Notes: generated by a model not told the origin, from the letters alone. 64,000 nt of DNA from UBA4421 sp002704225 (GCA_902556425.1 CACDWG010000004.1:1-64000); one strand, 5' to 3'. Positions 1 to 9,039 are shown, counted from the stretch's first letter. Program-made: numbers and translations.

Positions 1-282
1 CCCCAAGCAAACATCAGCTAACGCTGGCAAGGCTTTGTGGCTAAAGAAGACTTGAGAGACACGAGCAAAGAAGCAGGTAAAACAGCATTTTTATGCTCTT
101 TTATTTTTTTAAAATGCACTTTGATGTGTGGTGAAAGGAACTACAGAGATATTGGAGGCGCTTTAGGTGCCCCGGTGGCTTTGTATCAGGGCGCCCTTGG
201 GGTAAAACATTGGGGTAAAAGATAGCGGTTTTGGAGTAAACCTCTACCCCTAACCCTATATAGAATAAGGTCTGGAGGAATA
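1..282. other. No gene recognised upstream edge
   Basis: This stretch lies between the window edge and the tRNA-Lys gene and holds no convincing coding region. One AT-rich hairpin (arms AGCAT at 84-88 and ATGCT at 93-97) followed by a T-rich run to about 110 could be a weak terminator for a plus-strand gene lying outside the window. The 62-residue open frame at 37-225 has no ribosome binding site and no recognisable composition. Confidence 0.4.
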
Positions 283-358
283 TGGTGGGTCGTCTGGGAT
301 TCGAACCCAGGACCAACGGGTTAAAAGCCCGGTGCTCTACCAGCTGAGCTAACGACCC
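283..358 (-). tRNA. tRNA-Lys (anticodon TTT)
   Basis: Read on the minus strand this is a complete 76-base tRNA with the 3' CCA encoded. The acceptor stem pairs GGGTCGT with ACGACCC, the D-loop region reads AGCTCAGCTGGTAGAGC, the anticodon loop is CTTTTAA giving anticodon TTT, and the T-arm carries the invariant GTTCGAATC. It decodes AAA and AAG lysine codons. It follows queC, an arrangement known from Pseudomonas. Confidence 0.97.
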
Positions 359-390
359 TTAGACTCTAAAGAGACTCGAAAGCGGAGCGC

Positions 391-419
391 ATTGTAGTCA
401 CCCGCGCAGGGTGAAACAA
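391..419 (-). promoter_or_regulatory. Candidate sigma-70 promoter of tRNA-Lys
   Basis: On the minus strand a TTGTTT box (414-419) is separated by exactly 17 bases from TACAAT (391-396), a 5/6 match to the -10 consensus. The -10 is followed by a GC-rich discriminator, as in growth-rate controlled stable-RNA promoters, and would start transcription about 26 bases before the tRNA. The spacer contains the inverted repeat TCACCC/GGGTGA. The site overlaps the end of queC only marginally. It is a pattern match only. Confidence 0.45.
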
Positions 420-423
420 GCGT

Positions 424-1110
424 TTATGGCGCTACATTCGCGTAACGGGTGGGGTCGGGAACGCCGGCGCCCGCAAAACCTTCTCTGCGTAAAAAACACG
501 AATCGCAAACCCCACAGGCAGCGCCCTGATCGTCGGCTTGATAACAGGATACCGTCAACGCGTAGTCCACACCCAGGGCAACGCCTTGCTGAATGATCTG
601 AGCCTTAGTCAGATCAATTAATGGTGCGTGGATCGTCAGCTTTTGCTCCTCTACTCCCGCCCGGGTCGCAAGATTAGCCATCCGTTCAAAGGACTCAATG
701 AATTCGGGGCGACAGTCCGGATAGCCTGAATAGTCCACCGCGTTGACACCAACGAAGATATCGCAGGCCCCCAACACTTCACTCCACGCCAGCGCGAGCG
801 ACAGAAATACCGTATTGCGGGCGGGCACATAGGTAACCGGAATATCGTCCTGACTGGCATTGGCTTCAGGCACGTCGATGTTCTCATCCGTGAGGGCTGA
901 ACCGCCAAATTGGCTCAAATCAATGGACACGATACGGTGTTCGACAACGCCGGCCCGGTTAGCGACCTGTCGGGCTGCTTCCAGTTCCGCACTGTGACGT
1001 TGCCCGTAATCAAAACTCACCGCATAACAGGCGTAGCCGGCCGCTTGAGCGATAGCCAGTACCGTAGCGGAATCCAAACCGCCTGAAACGAGGATGACTG
1101 CTTTTTTCAT
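424..1110 (-). CDS. queC: 7-cyano-7-deazaguanine synthase QueC
   Basis: This 228-residue enzyme converts 7-carboxy-7-deazaguanine to preQ0 using ATP and ammonia, a cytoplasmic step in queuosine biosynthesis. The N-terminal PP-loop motif SGGLDS sits at residues 9-14. The C-terminal zinc site is formed by Cys189, Cys199, Cys202 and Cys205. Length is normal for the family (about 220-230). It lies 32 bases downstream of queE, which makes its substrate, so the two are very likely co-transcribed behind the tol-pal genes. Confidence 0.96.
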   Translation of the reverse strand: MKKAVILVSGGLDSATVLAIAQAAGYACYAVSFDYGQRHSAELEAARQVANRAGVVEHRIVSIDLSQFGGSALTDENIDVPEANASQDDIPVTYVPARNTVFLSLALAWSEVLGACDIFVGVNAVDYSGYPDCRPEFIESFERMANLATRAGVEEQKLTIHAPLIDLTKAQIIQQGVALGVDYALTVSCYQADDQGAACGVCDSCFLRREGFAGAGVPDPTRYANVAP

Positions 1111-1142
1111 AATGTTCTGCTGTTACCTAACCGGGGTTGCGT

Positions 1143-1787
1143 CTAGCGACCGGGCACATCGCCCCAAAGTAGTTTGTGCATCTGCATTTGCATCCTAACG
1201 GGCAGACGGTCGGCCACAATCCAATCCGCTAAATCGCGAGGCGCCAGTTCGTGATGGCTCGGCGAGAAGAGCACGTCTCCCACTCGCTTATATAAACCGT
1301 GTTCGTCGCAACGCATGCGCGCCCAGTCGTAATCACCGCGACCACACAGGACGAATTTAATTTGATCTTGGGGCGTTAGGTATTGCAGATTCGTCCACAG
1401 ATTACGGTGCGATTCGTTGGAGCCCGGCGTCTTTAGATCCAGCACCTTGATGACTGCATCTGGCACTTTCTCAACACTGAGCGCGCCACTGGTTTCCAGC
1501 GACACGGACAGCTCCATATCAATGAGACGCTGCATTAACCCTATGGCGTTGGGCTGAGCCAAGGGCTCGCCCCCGGTCACTGTTACATGAGCAACACCCA
1601 GCTCCTGTACTTGCTGGGTTATGTCATCCAAGCTCATCATGGTGCCGCCGGAAAAAGCGTATTCACTGTCACAGTACTGGCAGCGCAATGGGCAACCGGT
1701 CAGGCGCACAAAAACCGTTGGGCGGCCTACGGTGTTGGCTTCGCCCTGAAGAGACAAAAAAATCTCAGTAATTCTCAGGTCAGACAT
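1143..1787 (-). CDS. queE: 7-carboxy-7-deazaguanine synthase QueE
   Basis: This 214-residue radical-SAM enzyme makes 7-carboxy-7-deazaguanine from 6-carboxytetrahydropterin in queuosine biosynthesis. The SLQGE motif (residues 12-16) and the cluster-binding cysteines Cys32, Cys36 and Cys39 in a CX3CX2C arrangement are visible, followed by a TGGEP-type SAM-binding motif near residue 71. The position directly behind cpoB and before queC matches the Pseudomonas arrangement, where the gene has sometimes been mislabelled as a ribonucleotide-reductase activator. Confidence 0.94.
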   Translation of the reverse strand: MSDLRITEIFLSLQGEANTVGRPTVFVRLTGCPLRCQYCDSEYAFSGGTMMSLDDITQQVQELGVAHVTVTGGEPLAQPNAIGLMQRLIDMELSVSLETSGALSVEKVPDAVIKVLDLKTPGSNESHRNLWTNLQYLTPQDQIKFVLCGRGDYDWARMRCDEHGLYKRVGDVLFSPSHHELAPRDLADWIVADRLPVRMQMQMHKLLWGDVPGR

Positions 1788-1822
1788 GAATACGGGTGCT
1801 TTCCAAATGGTATTCGGGCGGC

Positions 1823-2773
1823 TTACTCCATCTCAGCCAAGTAACGCTTCGCCAACGTTCCGGCGGAACTTTGAGGGTATTCGCTTTGTACCTGTTGCAG
1901 ATAACGGCGAGATTCCGCCTCGTCCCCCAGCTGGAAATACAGGACGCCAAGTTTATAAAGCGCATCCGGTACCTTCTGATGATCGGGGTACAGGCGAATC
2001 ACTTGAACAAAATTTTGTCGCGCCGGCTCTATTTGCCCTGTGGCCAAATTCAGCTCACCCAACCAATAAAACGCATTGGGCGTATATTGCCCATTCGGAT
2101 ATTTCACAATGAGTGCCCCGAACGCCTGAGTCGATTCGTCGAATCGCTTGCCGCGCATCAACTCTATCGCTTGGGCATAGGCCTCTCGCTCGGTCGTCGG
2201 CTGGACGTTTGTTTCAGACTGCGGAAGTGACACACTTGGCGCTGATGACTGTGTGCCCTCCAGAGACTCCGACCCTTCAGTCATCGCGTCCGCCATTGGC
2301 ACCGGGGTTGGGCCCGGCGCCGGACGATTGGGCGCCAGCGCCGTCATCCGACGATCCAGATCCACGTACTGACTGCGTTGACTGCTCTGTAATTTTTGAA
2401 TGAGGTAGGCCTGCTCTTCAACCGTACCGCGCAGATCCCGCAGCTCCTGCTGCAACATCTGAATTTGATAAAACAACGGCTGATCGCTGCCCACCGTCGC
2501 TCCACCAGCAACTCGTTCCTGACCGGCGCGAGTCCAAAGATCCGCGTCGTCATTCATACGGTCGCTATTCACACCGTCGCTACTCACGCCATAGGCTTTC
2601 GCATCGAGTTCCGCTGCCGCTCGCAACAGCGAGTCTTCTACGGGCACGGCGGCGATCACGCTACCCGCGCTTGCCACACTCATCAGAACTCCCGACGACA
2701 CCGCCAAACATGCCTCATGACCAATGACATTCAAGCGCTCAAAAGAAGTGCTAATGCGTGCTCGAATGCCCAT
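1823..2773 (-). CDS. cpoB: Cell division coordinator CpoB (YbgF), periplasmic TPR protein
   Basis: This 316-residue periplasmic protein belongs to the CpoB/YbgF family, which links Tol-Pal outer-membrane constriction to peptidoglycan synthesis by PBP1B at the septum. An N-terminal hydrophobic stretch of about 40 residues looks like a long signal peptide. A coiled-coil segment lies around residues 98-140, a Pro/Ser-rich linker follows, and TPR repeats fill roughly residues 190-316 (for example FYWLGELNLATG and LYKLGVLYFQLGD). It sits 20 bases behind pal, its usual place in the tol-pal operon. Confidence 0.92.
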   Translation of the reverse strand: MGIRARISTSFERLNVIGHEACLAVSSGVLMSVASAGSVIAAVPVEDSLLRAAAELDAKAYGVSSDGVNSDRMNDDADLWTRAGQERVAGGATVGSDQPLFYQIQMLQQELRDLRGTVEEQAYLIQKLQSSQRSQYVDLDRRMTALAPNRPAPGPTPVPMADAMTEGSESLEGTQSSAPSVSLPQSETNVQPTTEREAYAQAIELMRGKRFDESTQAFGALIVKYPNGQYTPNAFYWLGELNLATGQIEPARQNFVQVIRLYPDHQKVPDALYKLGVLYFQLGDEAESRRYLQQVQSEYPQSSAGTLAKRYLAEME

Positions 2774-2792
2774 GGCTAGATCCTAAATCTTC

Positions 2793-3332
2793 TTAACGGT
2801 AAGAGATCACTGCGCGACGGTTCTGAGCCCATGCTCGGGCGTTGTTCGCCGGATTTGCCAGTTCTTCTTCGCCGTAGCTGATGTCTTCAATCTGGCGCGA
2901 ACTCACACCATTCGCCTGCAGAATGGAGCTTATGGCCTTGGCTCGGCTCTCTCCCAACGCAAGATTGTATTCGCGAGTACCACGCTGATCACAGTGCCCG
3001 GCAACAACCAGTTTGCGATCTGGGTTGGCACGCAAAATTTCCGCATGAACCTGCAACGCCGCAAAATCTGCGGGGCTGACAACAGCGAGATCGAAGTCGA
3101 AATAGAATGTACGAGACACTGGGTTACCAGAAGCATCAACTGGCGTGCTGTTGTCAGACGCAAAACCAGGACCAGCCGGCTTTACTACTTCAACAACTTC
3201 GACCACCTCAACGGCTTCCATCTCTGGTTGCTCCTCAACAACAGGCTCAGTGGCCGTGCTCGAGCATCCCGCGATCACCAGCGCACCAAACATAACGACC
3301 AGCAGGTGCTTTATTCTTCCTTGGATTTGCAT
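2793..3332 (-). CDS. pal: Peptidoglycan-associated lipoprotein Pal
   Basis: This 179-residue outer-membrane lipoprotein anchors the outer membrane to peptidoglycan and binds TolB. The lipobox IAGC places the lipidated cysteine at residue 23. A short acidic linker with a repeated EVVEVV pattern (about residues 38-52) precedes the OmpA-like domain, whose peptidoglycan-binding helix carries the motif DQRGTREYN. Its neighbours are tolB upstream and cpoB downstream. The 159-base gap before it is large for this operon and could hold its own promoter, though no clear one was seen. Confidence 0.96.
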   Translation of the reverse strand: MQIQGRIKHLLVVMFGALVIAGCSSTATEPVVEEQPEMEAVEVVEVVEVVKPAGPGFASDNSTPVDASGNPVSRTFYFDFDLAVVSPADFAALQVHAEILRANPDRKLVVAGHCDQRGTREYNLALGESRAKAISSILQANGVSSRQIEDISYGEEELANPANNARAWAQNRRAVISYR

Positions 3333-3491
3333 CCCAATCTCCTCACGTGATGTAACAAAAAAACTCTTAACTACCCGCCGATTCTAACTAAATTTTGCCC
3401 TTCTGCATCGAACCCCAGAGAGAAAACACGTGATTTTTCGAAAAGTCTGCAGACAATTCAGCGAATCTGCCCACCGAATAGACCGTTTCGC

Positions 3492-4847
3492 CTACTGGGA
3501 AGCCTGCACCACGTCCGGAAGAAACGGCGACCATGACGGTTCTCGAACATCCCCTGCTGACGAGGGCAGTCGATACTTTACCCGACCGTCTACCGACACA
3601 ACCGCAAGAATGCCCTTGTCTTGATCTTGGGTAGCGTAAATCAGCATGGCACCGTTGGGCGCTAGGGATGGACTTTCATCCAGTTCCGATTCGGTCAATA
3701 CCAATAGTCGGTCTTCCAATAAATCTTGCCAAGCAATATGAAACACGCCGTTGCGCCGATGCACGAAGACCAAGTGTCTGCCGTCCGGCAACAGCCTGGC
3801 TCGCGCGTTGTAATCACCAACGAAGGTGAGCCTCTCTAAAAAGTTGGTCGCAAGCTCCAGCTGATAAATTTGCGGCTTCCCTCCCCGATCTGAGGTGAAA
3901 ATGAGGTACTTTCCATCCGGCGACCACGATGGCTCGGTGTCGATGGCAGGATGCCGGGTAATGCGACGCAGCTTGCGATTCTCCAGATTCATCACAAACA
4001 CCTCTGGATCCCCACTGCGGGACAGCACCATGGCCAACTGCTTGCCATCTGGTGAAAACACCGGTGAACCGTTAATGCCACGGAAATTCGTCAGTCGCTC
4101 ACGTTTAGGGCCGTTGACATCCTGCACAATGATGCTGGGCCGTCCAGTCTCAAAAGATACATAGGCGACACGCTCGCCATCCGGCGACCAGCTTGCGGAC
4201 AAAATAGGTGCCGTAGACCGGTGCAGCGTGCGGGCCCGCTCACCATCAACGTCAGCCATCTGCAGGCTGTACGTCGCGCCCTGGGTACCCACATCTTGAG
4301 CAAGCACGTACAAAATTTTCGTGCTGAAAGCGCCACGAAGGCCCGTGATTTCCGTGTAGACGAGATCAGCAATTTTGTGACCAACATCGCGCCACTGATC
4401 CGACGTCACCCGAAAGCTCGCCCTCTGCAAGCTGGTTTGAGTCGCCACATCAAACAGTTGATACCTTACCTCGATCTCGCCCAGTGCATTGCTCTGGGCC
4501 TGACCAATCACCAGATAAGCGGTTTGCAAAATCCGCCAATCACGAAAGAACACCGCATTTTCGGTGCTGGGATAGGACAACATATTTTCCGACGCAACGG
4601 GATCGAATTGACCGCTGCGCGCCAGGTCAAAACGTATCAGTTTGGCTGGATTGGCTTTGTCTGCCAGATCTTCACTGACCTCGAACGGCACAACAGCGAT
4701 ACGAATCGGGTCATCGACACCTTGGTCGATAATGATCGTATCCAGGTCCGCCCAACTGACGCTGAACGCAAAGAGGCTCAGCAGTAAAACAACAGCAGGC
4801 CCGGCCTGCTGGAGAAAGAAATTACGCGATATAGGTTTTGGCATCAT
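3492..4847 (-). CDS. tolB: Tol-Pal system protein TolB
   Basis: This 451-residue periplasmic protein couples the inner-membrane TolQRA motor to Pal. A signal peptide covers about the first 33 residues, ending at a VSWA/D junction. An N-terminal TolB domain is followed by a beta-propeller with repeated SPDG motifs, for example WSPDGERVAYVS and WSPDGKYLIFTS. Length is slightly above the E. coli protein (430). It lies between tolA and pal as in other gammaproteobacteria. Confidence 0.97.
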   Translation of the reverse strand: MMPKPISRNFFLQQAGPAVVLLLSLFAFSVSWADLDTIIIDQGVDDPIRIAVVPFEVSEDLADKANPAKLIRFDLARSGQFDPVASENMLSYPSTENAVFFRDWRILQTAYLVIGQAQSNALGEIEVRYQLFDVATQTSLQRASFRVTSDQWRDVGHKIADLVYTEITGLRGAFSTKILYVLAQDVGTQGATYSLQMADVDGERARTLHRSTAPILSASWSPDGERVAYVSFETGRPSIIVQDVNGPKRERLTNFRGINGSPVFSPDGKQLAMVLSRSGDPEVFVMNLENRKLRRITRHPAIDTEPSWSPDGKYLIFTSDRGGKPQIYQLELATNFLERLTFVGDYNARARLLPDGRHLVFVHRRNGVFHIAWQDLLEDRLLVLTESELDESPSLAPNGAMLIYATQDQDKGILAVVSVDGRVKYRLPSSAGDVREPSWSPFLPDVVQASQ

Positions 4848-4897
4848 TGGCTTTGCGATTGTTGGTGTGGACGTCCTCGAGGGATTGTCGTCGGACG

Positions 4898-5629
4898 CTA
4901 CCGTAACAGATCCTCCGGGCGAAAAAGAAAGTAGAAACGACGGAAATTTGCTTCGAAAAGCTCATTATCCTTGGGTACATCAAAGCGGCGTGCGCGCCGA
5001 ATCGCCTGCTCTGCCGAACGGTCAAAAGACCCGTTACCGGAACTGTCGACCAAGGCGACGGAAAGCACCTCGCCAGTCGGAATAAGCTCTACTACGAAGC
5101 GTGCCTGCATACCATTACGGGCGCTCGGCGGCCGACTCCAATTTTTCCTCACTAAATCGTAAATGCTCGCTTGATAGCTTTGTACTTCTTGCTCGTTTTG
5201 GCCTTCGAGCATCTGCTCTGCTTCCGCGTCCAAAGATCGCTGCAGCGAATCGTCCGCAAGCTCACCCAAGGCTGCCAAACGTTCGCGCCGTTGCTGGTCT
5301 GCCAGTGCCTTACGCTGGCGTTCCGCCTCTGCTAGGTCGAGCTTCGTCTCTTTCGATTGGGGCTTGCTCTCAACCGGTGGCCTTGTCTTGGCCACAGACG
5401 GTTTAGCGGCCGGAGGAGTCACAGACGGCGTCTTCCGCGCAGGCTTGGGTGCGGGTTTCTTTGCAGAGGGCGCTGCGACCACCATCAATTTGGCATTCAC
5501 CACCGTCGGCGTAATGACTTGGGCTATGTCGTCCTGACTGCTGAAACCTTGCAAAAAGAAGAACGCAACCAGCCCGTGTAACAGCACTGCACCCGTCAGG
5601 GGCAATGCGTAACTTCGCAGGGTGGCCAT
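4898..5629 (-). CDS. tolA: Cell envelope protein TolA
   Basis: This 243-residue protein links the TolQR motor in the inner membrane to Pal and TolB in the periplasm. One N-terminal membrane segment (about residues 10-30) is followed by a Pro/Lys/Ala-rich stretch and a charged helical region, then a C-terminal TolA/TonB-like domain containing the MQARFVVELIPTGEV strand. It is much shorter than E. coli TolA (421 residues); the loss is in the central helical spacer, not in the terminal domains. It starts 7 bases after tolR. Confidence 0.92.
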   Translation of the reverse strand: MATLRSYALPLTGAVLLHGLVAFFFLQGFSSQDDIAQVITPTVVNAKLMVVAAPSAKKPAPKPARKTPSVTPPAAKPSVAKTRPPVESKPQSKETKLDLAEAERQRKALADQQRRERLAALGELADDSLQRSLDAEAEQMLEGQNEQEVQSYQASIYDLVRKNWSRPPSARNGMQARFVVELIPTGEVLSVALVDSSGNGSFDRSAEQAIRRARRFDVPKDNELFEANFRRFYFLFRPEDLLR

Positions 5630-5636
5630 GAGCTAT

Positions 5637-6077
5637 CTACCCTTCAAGATCCGGCGGATCAGTAATTAAGCCCACACCACTCGCGCCCGCTTGTTGTAAA
5701 ACCGTCATCACGTTGACTACGTCCCCGTAAGGCAGCGACGCATCGGCCTTGATGTATACCGGCACATTGGCGCGGGCGCGCAGCACCTTGCCCGCTTGTT
5801 CGCTGAGGGAAAAGATCGTCACCCGAGTGCCGTCTTCTTCTTTTTTTGTTCGGCTCGCCAATCCAATATTCAAAAACAAAGCGCCGTCTTTGCGCATGGA
5901 TACCACTAACGGATCCGGTTCCTCGGTATCAATGGCCTTGGACGGAGCTTGGGGCAGATCAACCTGTACCCCCTGCGTCAGTAATGGCGCTGTGGCCATA
6001 AAGATCACGAGCAACACCAGCATCACATCGATGTAGGGCACCACATTGATCTCTGACATGGGTTTACGACGACTCAT
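5637..6077 (-). CDS. tolR: Biopolymer transport protein TolR
   Basis: This ExbD/TolR-family inner-membrane protein works with TolQ as a proton-driven motor. The start chosen at 6077 gives 146 residues beginning MSRRKP, with a GGGGCG-like ribosome site just upstream inside the tolQ end; a longer start at 6110 would add 11 residues and overlap tolQ. The single membrane segment (about residues 14-35) carries the conserved aspartate in the PYIDVM motif that takes part in proton conduction. A periplasmic domain follows. Confidence 0.94.
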   Translation of the reverse strand: MSRRKPMSEINVVPYIDVMLVLLVIFMATAPLLTQGVQVDLPQAPSKAIDTEEPDPLVVSMRKDGALFLNIGLASRTKKEEDGTRVTIFSLSEQAGKVLRARANVPVYIKADASLPYGDVVNVMTVLQQAGASGVGLITDPPDLEG

Positions 6078-6078
6078 G

Positions 6079-6774
6079 TTACGCCCCATCACTGGTATTT
6101 GGGCGTGCATGGGCGGCCCGATGTAGAATCGCTGTCACTTCGTCGCAGAACCCTTCATAGCGTTTCATCAACACATCAACGTTTGCAGAGAAACGGTTGT
6201 AGCCGATCACTGCCGGAATGGCTGCAAACAAACCCATGGCGGTAGCAATCAAGGCCTCGGAAATACCTGGCGCTACCGATGCCAACGTCGCTTGGGTCAT
6301 ATTGGCCAGAGAGCGGAACGAATTCATGATGCCCCAGACGGTACCGAACAAACCAATATACGGACTGGTGGAACCGACCGTGGCCAAAAAGGGAAGATGC
6401 GTCTCAAGCCGCGCTTCCTCGCGCATCAGGGCCACGCGCATGGCACGTTGCACACCTTGCATGATGGCGTCGGCATCCACACCCGGCTGCTCGGACAAGC
6501 GCGTGTATTCACGAAAGCCGGCAACGTAGATTCCTTCAATACCGTTGAGTTGCTCTTCTTCAGACAACTCTTGGTAAAGACTTCGCAAGTCGATGCCGGA
6601 CCAAAAGTGATCTTCAAAACTGTCGATTTCCTGCTTGGCTCTGCGCAGCAAATTCCAGCGCTGCAGGATCATCATCCAACTGACAACGGATGCGATCACC
6701 AACAAGCCCATAACCCCTTGAACCAGCAGGCTGGCATTGGCGATGAGTTCATAAACTGACAACGGTTGATTCAT
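6079..6774 (-). CDS. tolQ: Proton-channel protein TolQ
   Basis: This 231-residue MotA/TolQ/ExbB-family protein forms the inner-membrane motor core. Three membrane segments are visible: an N-terminal one (about residues 16-36) and a pair in the C-terminal half, the second-third segment region containing the family motifs GLFGTVWGIM and IAEALIATAMGLFAAIPAV-like sequence. It heads the tol cluster and begins 39 bases after ruvB ends; the thioesterase gene ybgC that normally precedes it is missing. Confidence 0.96.
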   Translation of the reverse strand: MNQPLSVYELIANASLLVQGVMGLLVIASVVSWMMILQRWNLLRRAKQEIDSFEDHFWSGIDLRSLYQELSEEEQLNGIEGIYVAGFREYTRLSEQPGVDADAIMQGVQRAMRVALMREEARLETHLPFLATVGSTSPYIGLFGTVWGIMNSFRSLANMTQATLASVAPGISEALIATAMGLFAAIPAVIGYNRFSANVDVLMKRYEGFCDEVTAILHRAAHARPNTSDGA

Positions 6775-6812
6775 GTAGCGTTCCTATCTGTTTCCGATAA
6801 CGTCATCGAGCA

Positions 6813-7883
6813 CTAATCAGCGAGGTCCATAGACTCTTGGGAACCCTCGGCCGTTCGTTGCGCTGGGTCGCCACTTCGCTCGGGCACCGGCAACCCAAAG
6901 TGCAGGTATGTTTTGGCTGTTGCCACGCGCCCTCGGGGGGTGCGCATGAGATAGCCTTGCTGGATCAAATACGGTTCCAGCACATCTTCGATGGTGCCGC
7001 GCTCTTCACTGATAGACGCCGCTAGCGCATCAAGACCCACCGGGCCACCGCCGAATCGATCCACGATGGCCAGTAACAGCCTGCGATCCATTGCGTCAAA
7101 GCCCTGTTTATCGACATTTAACAAGTTCAACGCCTCGTCGGCTAACGCCGCAGTCACCACGCCGTCACCTTTAACTTCGGCAACATCGCGCACCCGGCGC
7201 AACAAACGATTACTGATACGCGGCGTGCCCCGCGAACGGTGCGATATTTCAGCGGCACCCGCTGGCTCTATTGGTAGATCCAGTTTATGAGCCGACCGAG
7301 TGACGATCTCTGACAACTCATCAACGCTATAAAATTCGAGGCGTTGCACGATGCCGAACCGATCGCGCAGCGGACTTGTGAGCAAACCCGCACGGGTGGT
7401 CGCACCGACTAGGGTAAAGGGCTGTAGCTCAAGCTTTAGGGAACGCGCCGCTGGGCCTTCGCCAATCATAATATCCAGCTGAAAATCTTCCATGGCGGGA
7501 TATAAGATTTCTTCCACCACCGGACTGAGCCTATGAATTTCATCAATGAAGAGCACGTCGCCGGACTCCAAATTACTCAACATGGCGGCCAAGTCCCCGG
7601 CTTTTTCCAACACGGGACCGGAAGTTGATTTCAACGACGCCCCCATTTCCCTGGCCATAATATTTGCCAGAGTGGTTTTGCCCAGGCCCGGCGGGCCGAA
7701 TATGAGGGTGTGATCCAACGCTTCGCCGCGTTTTTTTGCCGCTTCAATGAAGATCGACATCTGTTCTTTTACTGCGCTTTGACCGATGTATTCATCTAGC
7801 CGCACTGGTCGCAGAGCGCGATCGTAACCGACATCGCTCGTGTCTGGAGCAGGTGATACGAATCGATCCGGTTCGATAGTCAT
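6813..7883 (-). CDS. ruvB: Holliday junction helicase RuvB
   Basis: This 356-residue AAA+ ATPase drives branch migration of Holliday junctions with RuvA. Walker A reads GPPGLGKTT, Walker B LFIDEIHRL, and the sensor and arginine-finger regions follow (GATTRAGLL, LRDRFGI); a winged-helix C-terminal domain carries RTPRGR. The start at 7883 begins MTIEPDR and overlaps the ruvA stop in an ATGA junction, the usual translational coupling; an upstream in-frame start would push 33 bases into ruvA. Confidence 0.97.
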   Translation of the reverse strand: MTIEPDRFVSPAPDTSDVGYDRALRPVRLDEYIGQSAVKEQMSIFIEAAKKRGEALDHTLIFGPPGLGKTTLANIMAREMGASLKSTSGPVLEKAGDLAAMLSNLESGDVLFIDEIHRLSPVVEEILYPAMEDFQLDIMIGEGPAARSLKLELQPFTLVGATTRAGLLTSPLRDRFGIVQRLEFYSVDELSEIVTRSAHKLDLPIEPAGAAEISHRSRGTPRISNRLLRRVRDVAEVKGDGVVTAALADEALNLLNVDKQGFDAMDRRLLLAIVDRFGGGPVGLDALAASISEERGTIEDVLEPYLIQQGYLMRTPRGRVATAKTYLHFGLPVPERSGDPAQRTAEGSQESMDLAD

Positions 7884-8506
7884 GAAACACCCCTTGCCAT
7901 GCTGCGAAGAACCCAAGTCACCAGTTGTTCTGTACCTAGATCGCCGGATTCATTCGCCAAGGCTCGCAGAGCTTGCTGCACCGCGTCCGTCGCCTGATTG
8001 GGCTTGTATCCCAAGGCAATGAGCGCGTCTTCTGCTTCTCGACCAGCGGCGCGGTCAGCTGGTCCAACCGCAAGACTGACGGCAGACATTCCATCTGGCA
8101 CCAACGTATCCAGACGAGACTTAAGCTCCACCATCAAACGCTCGGCGGTTTTTTTACCCACTCCCGGCACCTTGGTGAGAACGCCCACCTCATTGGCCTG
8201 CACAGCACTGACCAAGGTCGGCAGGCTGATTGAGCTGATCAAGGCTAACGCCATTTTGGGCCCCACACCGTTGATACGAATATAGGCTCGGAACAGATCC
8301 CGTTCTCGCTGATCACCGAAACCGAACAGCAGCTGTGCCTCTTCCCGCACAACAAAGTGCGTAAATAGGGTCAGTGGTTTGCCCGATTGAGGACTGGTGG
8401 CGAGCACCGACGCGCTGACCTCAACTTCATACCCTACCCCTGAGACATCCAAAAGGAGTTGGTTGCCTTCGATCAGGACGAGATTTCCGGTAAGCCTGCC
8501 AATCAA
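7880..8506 (-). CDS. ruvA: Holliday junction DNA-binding protein RuvA
   Basis: RuvA binds the four-way junction and loads RuvB. Homology places the start at the TTG codon at 8506, reading (M)IGRLTG as in other RuvA proteins, giving 208 residues, close to the 203 of E. coli. No in-frame ATG lies near; starting at 8638 would add 44 residues that overlap ruvC and look unrelated to RuvA. Helix-hairpin-helix motifs (INGVGPKMALAL, VPGVGKKTAERL) and the C-terminal RuvB-binding domain are present. Confidence 0.94.
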   Translation of the reverse strand: MIGRLTGNLVLIEGNQLLLDVSGVGYEVEVSASVLATSPQSGKPLTLFTHFVVREEAQLLFGFGDQRERDLFRAYIRINGVGPKMALALISSISLPTLVSAVQANEVGVLTKVPGVGKKTAERLMVELKSRLDTLVPDGMSAVSLAVGPADRAAGREAEDALIALGYKPNQATDAVQQALRALANESGDLGTEQLVTWVLRSMARGVS

Positions 8507-8522
8507 AGCATATGCCCTTGGT

Positions 8523-9014
8523 TTATGTTTCGCTAATCGAAGCAGTATTGACGTGGCACAGAGCAATCGCAAGAGCATCCGCTGCATCCGCCTGAGGAAT
8601 ACCAGGAAGTTTGAGCAAAACTCGTACCATATGAGCAACCTGCTCTTTATTTGCCCGTCCCGTACCCACGGTGGCTTTCTTCACCTCTCGGGCAGCGTAC
8701 TCAAATACCGGCAAGTCCTGCGCCACACCGGCTGCGATAGCGACCCCGCGGGCCTGCCCCAGTTTCAACGCAGAGGATGCATTTTTCGCCATGAACACCG
8801 ATTCAATTGCGAACTCCGACGGGCTGAAGTCTCGAATAATTTGCGTTATTCCACGGTAAATAATGCCCAGCCGCTCGGGCAGCTCGCCCTGCTGAGCGTT
8901 GATGCAACCACTCGCAACGTAGTGCACTTTGCGATCGGTGACCTCGATGACGCCGTATCCTGTCAATCGCGAGCCGGGGTCGATACCGATGATTCGGTAC
9001 GTTGCGCGCTCCAC
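8523..9014 (-). CDS. ruvC: Crossover junction endonuclease RuvC
   Basis: This 163-residue nuclease resolves Holliday junctions. The first catalytic aspartate lies in the GIDPGSRLTGYG motif at residues 9-20, a second acidic residue in FAIESVF, and the C-terminal acidic pair in ADAADALAIALCH. Length is slightly shorter than the 173 of E. coli. It lies 16 bases upstream of ruvA and 25 bases downstream of yebC, so a yebC-ruvCAB operon is likely. No LexA-type operator was seen ahead of it. Confidence 0.96.
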   Translation of the reverse strand: MERATYRIIGIDPGSRLTGYGVIEVTDRKVHYVASGCINAQQGELPERLGIIYRGITQIIRDFSPSEFAIESVFMAKNASSALKLGQARGVAIAAGVAQDLPVFEYAAREVKKATVGTGRANKEQVAHMVRVLLKLPGIPQADAADALAIALCHVNTASISET

Positions 9015-9039
9015 CGGTTAACCCGGCAGCATCAGTCGA

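Noticed and set aside
37..225. 62-residue plus-strand frame before tRNA-Lys
   Set aside because: No ATG with ribosome site, no recognisable protein features.
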